From Deltaproteobacteria bacterium (GTDB lineage: Bacteria; Desulfobacterota; Desulfarculia; Adiutricales; Adiutricaceae), in contig JAISWF010000169.1 of NCBI GenBank assembly GCA_031271165.1, forward strand, positions 1-38,246: 38,246 nt of DNA, written 5' to 3'. The translations under genes were made by a program, and so were the position numbers. Below, in pieces: positions 32,754 through 38,246 of this stretch (position 1 is its first letter; each line of letters starts with the position of its first letter). Under the pieces are notes generated by a model, which searched no databases, was not told the DNA's origin, and was given only the letters and a program-made list of their open reading frames with translations.

Positions 32754-33724
32754 CCCCGGGCTACGACTGGAGTCTTTGGACGGACTGGCGTTTCAGGCTA
32801 GAGTTGGAGGCTCCCTTGGCTACCCCTCTCCAGTCTGACACTCTCTTTGGGCACTTGTGTTGGCAAGTGGCCCTGGACCAAGGCCCCCAAAATTTGGCAA
32901 CTTGGCTTTTACCTTTTTTAAATGGTGAGCCTCCTTTTGTTTTGTCTGACGGTTTTCCAGCCGGTTTGCTGCCAAAGCCTTTGTTTCCACGCTCTCGAAG
33001 GTCTCTTTCAGCTGGTATTGACACTCGCGAGCTTAAGGAAAAAAAGTACGATTCATATAAAAAACAGGAAAAGGCGCCTTTTCAGACAATCGAAGAATTT
33101 CGCAGCACTTGCGCTTCACCAGAAAAGCCTCCCACAGTTGCCTTCAGTCCTTGGGTAACAACCCACACTCCTCATGCGACCATTGATCGGATGACAATGA
33201 CTACAGGAGGTGAAGGGTCAGCCGGTAACCTTTACGAGACCACGGAAAAGCACCTGCCCCATAAGGATGTGGACGTCTATTTGCGTTCACTGGCCGGCCA
33301 GGAAGCTATGGTTGAAAAAAATCTCGAACAAATAGGCCGTTGTGGCTTTGGCAAAGACAAATCTGTTGGGTTGGGGAGATTTACGGTAAAAAACGTTGAA
33401 AAAACAACAGATCTCAGAGAAGTTGAAACTGTTGAAGGCTTCATTAACCTATCAAGCTTTGTTCCGGCAGCAAATGATCCTAAAGACGGTTACTGGCGAC
33501 TGCGGGTGAAGTATGGTCGACTCGGAGAGAATGCTGGAGAGGGGAACCCTTTCAAAAAACCTCTTCTGCAGATAGAACCTGGAGCAGTTTTCAAAAATAC
33601 GAGACCTTATCTAAAACCTTGGTACGGTCGGATGGTAGAGTCTCTTTCTGCTTCCTTTCCTCAGGCTGTCCAAAATTGTTATACGCTTACTTGTCGTTGT
33701 CGCTGGCCTGAAAAAGCCGTCTAA
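32750..33724 (+). CDS. csm4: Csm4, crRNA 5'-handle-binding subunit
   Basis: A 324-residue RAMP protein, coupled to csm3 through ATGA. The start FRLELEAPLATPLQSDTLFGHLCW is typical of Csm4, and the C-terminal half contains GFGKDKSVGLGRF, the glycine-rich RAMP loop. Csm4 binds the crRNA 5' handle and anchors Cas10. The next gene starts four bases after its stop, so csm5, which normally follows, is absent. The C-terminus (about 250-324) does not look like a second RAMP domain. Confidence 0.9.
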   Translation: MTPGYDWSLWTDWRFRLELEAPLATPLQSDTLFGHLCWQVALDQGPQNLATWLLPFLNGEPPFVLSDGFPAGLLPKPLFPRSRRSLSAGIDTRELKEKKYDSYKKQEKAPFQTIEEFRSTCASPEKPPTVAFSPWVTTHTPHATIDRMTMTTGGEGSAGNLYETTEKHLPHKDVDVYLRSLAGQEAMVEKNLEQIGRCGFGKDKSVGLGRFTVKNVEKTTDLREVETVEGFINLSSFVPAANDPKDGYWRLRVKYGRLGENAGEGNPFKKPLLQIEPGAVFKNTRPYLKPWYGRMVESLSASFPQAVQNCYTLTCRCRWPEKAV

Positions 33725-33728
33725 ACAC

Positions 33729-35435
33729 ATGTGCGATAATTTAAATTCTGATAACTTTCTATCAGCCAGAAATGTTGCAGAATATGCTTATTGCCCACGT
33801 CTTTTTTATTTAATGCAAGCAGAAAATCAATTTATCCCAAGTGTTGACACAGAAATTGGGAAAATTTTTCATAAAGATGTTGATAAGCCTAGTATAATCT
33901 CGCCACAAGCTGAAAAAAATGACTACGATAAGCCTGTCACAGTATCTGGTTTGGTTTTAAGTAGCCAAAAACTTGGAGTAATTGCTGTTTTAGACTTGGC
34001 TGAACTGGATGGACTCAAAGCTGTTCCAATAGAATATCGCAAAGGTCGCCCCAAAAAATGCCGAATGGAAAGCGGAGGCCAAATCGAAAACACCATTCAG
34101 CCTTGGCCAGTTGATCTCATTCAAGTGGGACTTCAGGTCATTGTTCTTGAAGAAGCAGGTTATATAGTCTCAGAAGCTGCGCTATATTACGGGGAAGAAA
34201 ACATAAAGTTAACAATTCCTGTTGATTGCAATTTAAAAACAGAAGCTTTGAAAATTCTTGATGACGCCAAAAAATGTCTTGAAGGGTCACGCCCTTTGCC
34301 TCTTGTCAATGACACTAGATGTCCACGTTGTTCTTTATATCAAATTTGCTTACCATATGAGGTAAATTTTAATCAAAATACTGATTCAAGCAGTAGCCAA
34401 CCAACAAAAAAATTATGGCCCCTTCGCGAAGATGGTATCCATGTTGTGAGCCAAAATGAAGGTTTTAAAATTGGCATTTCTGGTTTAGAATTAAAAATCA
34501 GTGACAAAGACGGAAAAGTCACTAAAAAAATTCCTATAATTAACATAGATAGTTTAACAATTGTAGGGATGGTTCAAATAAGCACTCAAGCAATTCAAGT
34601 TTTGACAGAAAAACAGATACCAATAACATTTATTTCTTCTGCTGGCAGGTTATTGGCTGTTATATCTCCGCAATATGCTATAAGTTCCTTGGTTCGACGC
34701 TCTCAAGTTCTCCAATTTAACCAACCAGATAAATGTTTAGAGCTGGCAAAAGCGTTAATTTATGCAAAAATATTGAATCAGCGCACTATACTCATGCGTA
34801 ATTCAAAAAATGTGTCCGAAAATATATTTAATGAGCTTTTAATGGTTTCAAAAAAGTCCAAAGATGCAAGTTCTATAAATGAGCTTCGTGGTTTTGAGGG
34901 ATACGCTGCTTCCATATACTTTAAATATTTTCCTGATATAATACATTCTAAGTCACTAGCAACGCAATTTTTAGATAATGGCAGGAAACGTAGGCCACCA
35001 CCGGATCCGGTTAATGCGGCACTTTCTCTAGCTTACTCTGTTTTGACACGAGAATGCATTTCTGCATTACTTTTAGCAAGTCTTGAACCAACTATTGGCA
35101 GTTATCATGTCTCAACGCCTGGAAGACCAGCTTTAGCACTAGATTTAATGGAACCATTTAGGCCTTTAATTTCAGATTCAGTGGTTATTACTTGTTTTAA
35201 CAAAAATGAATTAACCGAAGGTCATTTTTTAAAAACATCTGCAGGATATACAATGACTAAATATGGCCTAAAAGCTTTTTTCTCAGCTTTACATAGACGA
35301 ATGGAAACAGAAATTAGCCATAATGTTTTCAATTATAAACTAAGCTATCGCAGAATGTTAATCTTGCATGCAAAAATGGTAGCTGCCTGGCTCGTTGGCG
35401 ACATAAAAGACTTATCTTTTCTTATAACAAGATAG
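33729..35435 (+). CDS. cas4-cas1: Cas4-Cas1 fusion (CRISPR adaptation)
   Basis: A 568-residue fusion. Residues 1-215 are Cas4: a first cysteine in AYCPRLFY, later cysteines in RCPRCSLYQIC (4Fe-4S ligands), and a RecB-like core with GKIFHKDV (His), AVLDLAEL (Asp) and PIEYRKG. In the last, Arg occupies the Lys position of the usual E-x-K. Residues 230-568 are Cas1 with ELRGFEG, SYHVSTPGRPALALDLMEPFRPLISD, carrying the Glu, His and Asp of the integrase active site. The protein trims and integrates new spacers with Cas2. The gene is AT-rich relative to csm genes. Such fusions are best known from type I-G systems and occur in some type III loci. Confidence 0.93.
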   Translation: MCDNLNSDNFLSARNVAEYAYCPRLFYLMQAENQFIPSVDTEIGKIFHKDVDKPSIISPQAEKNDYDKPVTVSGLVLSSQKLGVIAVLDLAELDGLKAVPIEYRKGRPKKCRMESGGQIENTIQPWPVDLIQVGLQVIVLEEAGYIVSEAALYYGEENIKLTIPVDCNLKTEALKILDDAKKCLEGSRPLPLVNDTRCPRCSLYQICLPYEVNFNQNTDSSSSQPTKKLWPLREDGIHVVSQNEGFKIGISGLELKISDKDGKVTKKIPIINIDSLTIVGMVQISTQAIQVLTEKQIPITFISSAGRLLAVISPQYAISSLVRRSQVLQFNQPDKCLELAKALIYAKILNQRTILMRNSKNVSENIFNELLMVSKKSKDASSINELRGFEGYAASIYFKYFPDIIHSKSLATQFLDNGRKRRPPPDPVNAALSLAYSVLTRECISALLLASLEPTIGSYHVSTPGRPALALDLMEPFRPLISDSVVITCFNKNELTEGHFLKTSAGYTMTKYGLKAFFSALHRRMETEISHNVFNYKLSYRRMLILHAKMVAAWLVGDIKDLSFLITR

Positions 35436-35449
35436 ACGAGAGGTGCTCT

Positions 35450-35740
35450 ATTACTAGATGCTACTTAGTGCTATATGATATTTCTGACCCTAAAAGGCTA
35501 TATAAAATAAATAAAATCGTTAAAGGCTACGGTATCACATGGCAGCTATCAGTTTTTTTGTGTATTTTACGAAATATTGACAGAGTTCGTCTTGAAAATG
35601 ACATCAAAGAAATTATTAACATAAAAGACGATCAAGTACTTATATTAGATTTAGGCCATGACATTGACAAACTATTATCGTCAATCTCGGTTATTGGTCT
35701 TCCTTTACCGCAAGGCGATGATAAAGTAATTTTTGTTTGA
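35450..35740 (+). CDS. cas2: Cas2 (possible ATT start codon)
   Basis: A ferredoxin-fold protein of about 96 residues: YLVLYDISDPKRLYKINKIVKGYGITWQLSVF is typical Cas2. The only usual start in frame is GTG 35468, which begins at LYDIS and would cut the first beta strand. Upstream, ATT (35450) has GAGAGG six bases before it and gives the full N-terminus I/M-TRCYLVLYDIS. The 14-base gap after cas4-cas1 also fits. If ATT is not used, the protein starts at 35468. Cas2 dimers bridge two Cas1 dimers during spacer integration. Confidence 0.9.
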   Translation: MTRCYLVLYDISDPKRLYKINKIVKGYGITWQLSVFLCILRNIDRVRLENDIKEIINIKDDQVLILDLGHDIDKLLSSISVIGLPLPQGDDKVIFV

Positions 35741-36061
35741 ATAACTTTTTTTGCTAGTGGAAATTTTAAATATTTTAACTTATTTTTTTATGAAATCACC
35801 AGAACAAAGGAGTCCAAATATAAATTTGATTTTATTAATTCTCTGCAAATTGGGATCTGATTCAGTTTTCTTTCCATCAATATGAGTATCTTGCGAGCGT
35901 GAGGTTGATATGGTTGGGGTCAGGGGACGCTCGCAAGCACGTAACTGCAAGGTTTCAACTTGCGCATACGGTACAGTCATGGCATTTTTTGTGACAAAAT
36001 TTTGGGACGCTCGCAAGACACACTTGAAAGCCAACATTTATGCTAGGTCCAGAGGCACTGC
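35741..36061 (+). promoter_or_regulatory. CRISPR leader
   Basis: A 321-base gene-free stretch between cas2 and the first repeat; AT-rich to about 35870 as usual for leaders. It contains GGGACGCTCGCAAG twice (35924-35937 and 36004-36017, 80 bases apart) and the inverted form CTTGCGAGCGT at 35890-35900. At the junction, AGAGGCA-C-TGCCTCT (36051-36065) is a palindrome that includes the first bases of repeat 1. Orientation agrees with cas genes upstream and with the ATTGAGAC repeat end. Confidence 0.75.
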
Positions 36062-38245
36062 CTCTGACCTGCTCCCTGATGAATAAGGGATTGAGACATC
36101 TCCAGTTGCCAGACTGTTGAATCGTTGAAAACCTCTGACCTGCTCCCTGATGAATAAGGGATTGAGACATACGGGCGCCTGCAATGATAGTCATGGGACT
36201 TTTCTCTCTGACCTGCTCCCTGATGAATAAGGGATTGAGACTGAATGGTGCGCTTCGTCAGGCGCTAGATGAGTATACTCTGACCTGCTCCCTGATGAAT
36301 AAGGGATTGAGACTTAAGACGTCGTCAAATCGCATAAGGGCCCTCAAACTCTGACCTGCTCCCTGATGAATAAGGGATTGAGACTAATGTGAGCGACATA
36401 AAGTCCATCGCATCTTGCGCTCTGACCTGCTCCCTGATGAATAAGGGATTGAGACTTTATACTCTATTGTTCCCAGATGGGTGGTTATTTCTCTGACCTG
36501 CTCCCTGATGAATAAGGGATTGAGACACCCCTGGAGAAGATTAGACTTTTCCTGTATAGTATTCTCTGACCTGCTCCCTGATGAATAAGGGATTGAGACT
36601 CCCGGCCTCGGTTGAGGACGTTGAGGATGCGGTTCTCTGACCTGCTCCCTGATGAATAAGGGATTGAGACAGGATCGTCCACGTCTTTCTGAGTCAGGTA
36701 GTCCTCTGACCTGCTCCCTGATGAATAAGGGATTGAGACGGTTCGGCGGTACTCAGCGTGGCGTTGGAGTAGTTCTCTGACCTGCTCCCTGATGAATAAG
36801 GGATTGAGACCCACTCTAACGTCGGTAAATCTAATAGATACGCACTCTGACCTGCTCCCTGATGAATAAGGGATTGAGACGCGAAATCGCAATCGACAAA
36901 CCAGCTGCCGGTAAACTCTGACCTGCTCCCTGATGAATAAGGGATTGAGACCCCGCTCTGTAATTTTCCAGAATCCCGAGGGACTCCTCTGACCTGCTCC
37001 CTGATGAATAAGGGATTGAGACAAGTTTTTTACAATCCGCGCCCACTCAGCCCGCTCATCTCTGACCTGCTCCCTGATGAATAAGGGATTGAGACTTTAT
37101 TTTTCAAAGAACAGGGGCGGCTTAAAAGCCTCTGACCTGCTCCCTGATGAATAAGGGATTGAGACCCCTGAGTGCGTTCGTATTCGTTGTGGCGTCGGAC
37201 TCTGACCTGCTCCCTGATGAATAAGGGATTGAGACGCCGCCAGATTTAAGGCTTTCGCCTCAGACCAAGGTCTCTGACCTGCTCCCTGATGAATAAGGGA
37301 TTGAGACAATGCGTTGCCTTTGTACAGCTTTGGATGCACAAAGCTCTGACCTGCTCCCTGATGAATAAGGGATTGAGACCCCTCTTTGACAGGCAGGAGG
37401 GCATGAAGGTAGTTGGCTCTGACCTGCTCCCTGATGAATAAGGGATTGAGACAGAGTCAGGCCATCGATAAGGTCTGAGGCATCAACTTCTCTGACCTGC
37501 TCCCTGATGAATAAGGGATTGAGACTCCAGCGCGGCATTTATGTCAGTCCGGACCGTCGCACTCTGACCTGCTCCCTGATGAATAAGGGATTGAGACTAA
37601 TTGTAGCGCTATACTCCAGCTCTTTCCGAGGCTCTGACCTGCTCCCTGATGAATAAGGGATTGAGACATCGACAAACCAGCTCCCTGCCAAAAAGGCTTC
37701 ATCGCTCTGACCTGCTCCCTGATGAATAAGGGATTGAGACAGTCAAAGTCCATTAATGATAATCTCCCCACTCCCGTCTCTGACCTGCTCCCTGATGAAT
37801 AAGGGATTGAGACTGTAAAATGTTATTGAAATAACAATAGCCCGCTATACTCTGACCTGCTCCCTGATGAATAAGGGATTGAGACCCTTTGCGGCTCCTG
37901 ATGGTGCCGCAAAGGGGGTTACTCTGACCTGCTCCCTGATGAATAAGGGATTGAGACGAATGTAAGGACTCACAAACATTGCTCTCTCCTTTTCTCTGAC
38001 CTGCTCCCTGATGAATAAGGGATTGAGACACCAAGTGGCCTCATCAAACTTCTTGGCCAGGTCGTACTCTGACCTGCTCCCTGATGAATAAGGGATTGAG
38101 ACATATAAGCCGTTATGCTTATCCATGATTTTTATAACTCTGACCTGCTCCCTGATGAATAAGGGATTGAGACGCGCACGGACAGATGCTAATTCAGCCG
38201 CCGATATTACTCTGACCTGCTCCCTGATGAATAAGGGATTGAGAC
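36062..38245 (+). CRISPR. CRISPR array, 31 identical repeats of 36 bp, continuing past the window
   Basis: The repeat starts CTCTGACCTGCTCCCTG and ends AAGGGATTGAGAC; I located 31 copies at 36062, 36133, 36206, 36278, 36349, 36420, 36491, 36564, 36635, 36704, 36775, 36845, 36916, 36987, 37060, 37130, 37200, 37272, 37344, 37417, 37490, 37562, 37632, 37705, 37778, 37850, 37922, 37994, 38067, 38138 and 38210, with 30 full spacers of 33-37 bases. All copies look the same; no degenerate end is seen, and the last base (38246) already begins the next spacer. TCCCT and AGGGA form a short stem in the repeat, and the 3' ATTGAGAC resembles the type III 5' tag ATTGAAAC. The transcript should run on the plus strand from the leader at left. 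Confidence 0.98.
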
Positions 38246-38246
38246 G

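Noticed and set aside
36485-38126. Several minus-strand reading frames of about 70-180 residues across the array
   Set aside because: They are translations of the CRISPR repeat, giving the same SLIHQGAGQ-like or IPYSSGSRS-like peptide at each copy; no coding function.

Overview
The window looks like accessory chromosome of an anaerobic, corrinoid-dependent bacterium. The evidence is a complete-looking ethanolamine-degrading bacterial microcompartment (eut) operon, two MttB-superfamily methyltransferases and a type III CRISPR-Cas locus. One mttB gene has an in-frame amber codon at the pyrrolysine position, so the host probably makes pyrrolysine. Gene style is compatible with a Desulfobacterota-like or similar Gram-negative anaerobe, but nothing here proves the taxonomy.

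Layout. (1) 1-2020: a GC-rich block with a 5'-truncated AbiEi antitoxin, a frameshifted AbiEii toxin and a C-terminal scrap of a phage terminase, ending beside a tRNA-Asn (2244-2319, minus) with its own terminator. This reads as the remnant of an integrated element. (2) 2320-2959: low-coding DNA. (3) 2960-11791, all minus strand: an APH-fold phosphotransferase, an MttB-family methyltransferase without pyrrolysine, a small possible winged-helix protein, an EamA/DMT transporter, a second APH-fold phosphotransferase, a HAD phosphatase, and MttB with in-frame UAG. (4) 11792-12463: a divergent regulatory region. (5) 12464-26244, plus strand: eutS, eutP, eutB, eutC, eutL, eutE, eutM x2, eutJ, a eut-type hypothetical gene, eutN, eutQ, eutT, eutA, pduS and pduT. 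(6) 26479-35740, plus strand: a CARF-HEPN ancillary nuclease, cas6, cas10/csm1, a cold-shock-domain-Csm2 fusion, csm3, csm4, a cas4-cas1 fusion and cas2. (7) 35741-36061 leader, then a CRISPR array of 31 identical 36-bp repeats running off the window.

How it may work together. EutBC splits ethanolamine to ammonia and acetaldehyde inside a shell of EutS, L, M, M, N and PduT. EutE makes acetyl-CoA, while EutA, EutT and PduS keep the B12 cofactor active. No eutH, eutD/pduL, eutG, eutR or eutVW is present. The divergently arranged methyltransferases, phosphotransferases and transporter suggest (inference) that methylated ethanolamines such as choline or dimethylethanolamine are imported and N-demethylated, supplying methyl groups to one-carbon metabolism and ethanolamine to the compartment. 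The CRISPR system is type III-A-like but has no csm5, carries a CSD-Csm2 fusion and has an intact Cas10 GGDD, so cyclic-oligoadenylate signalling to the CARF-HEPN protein is expected.
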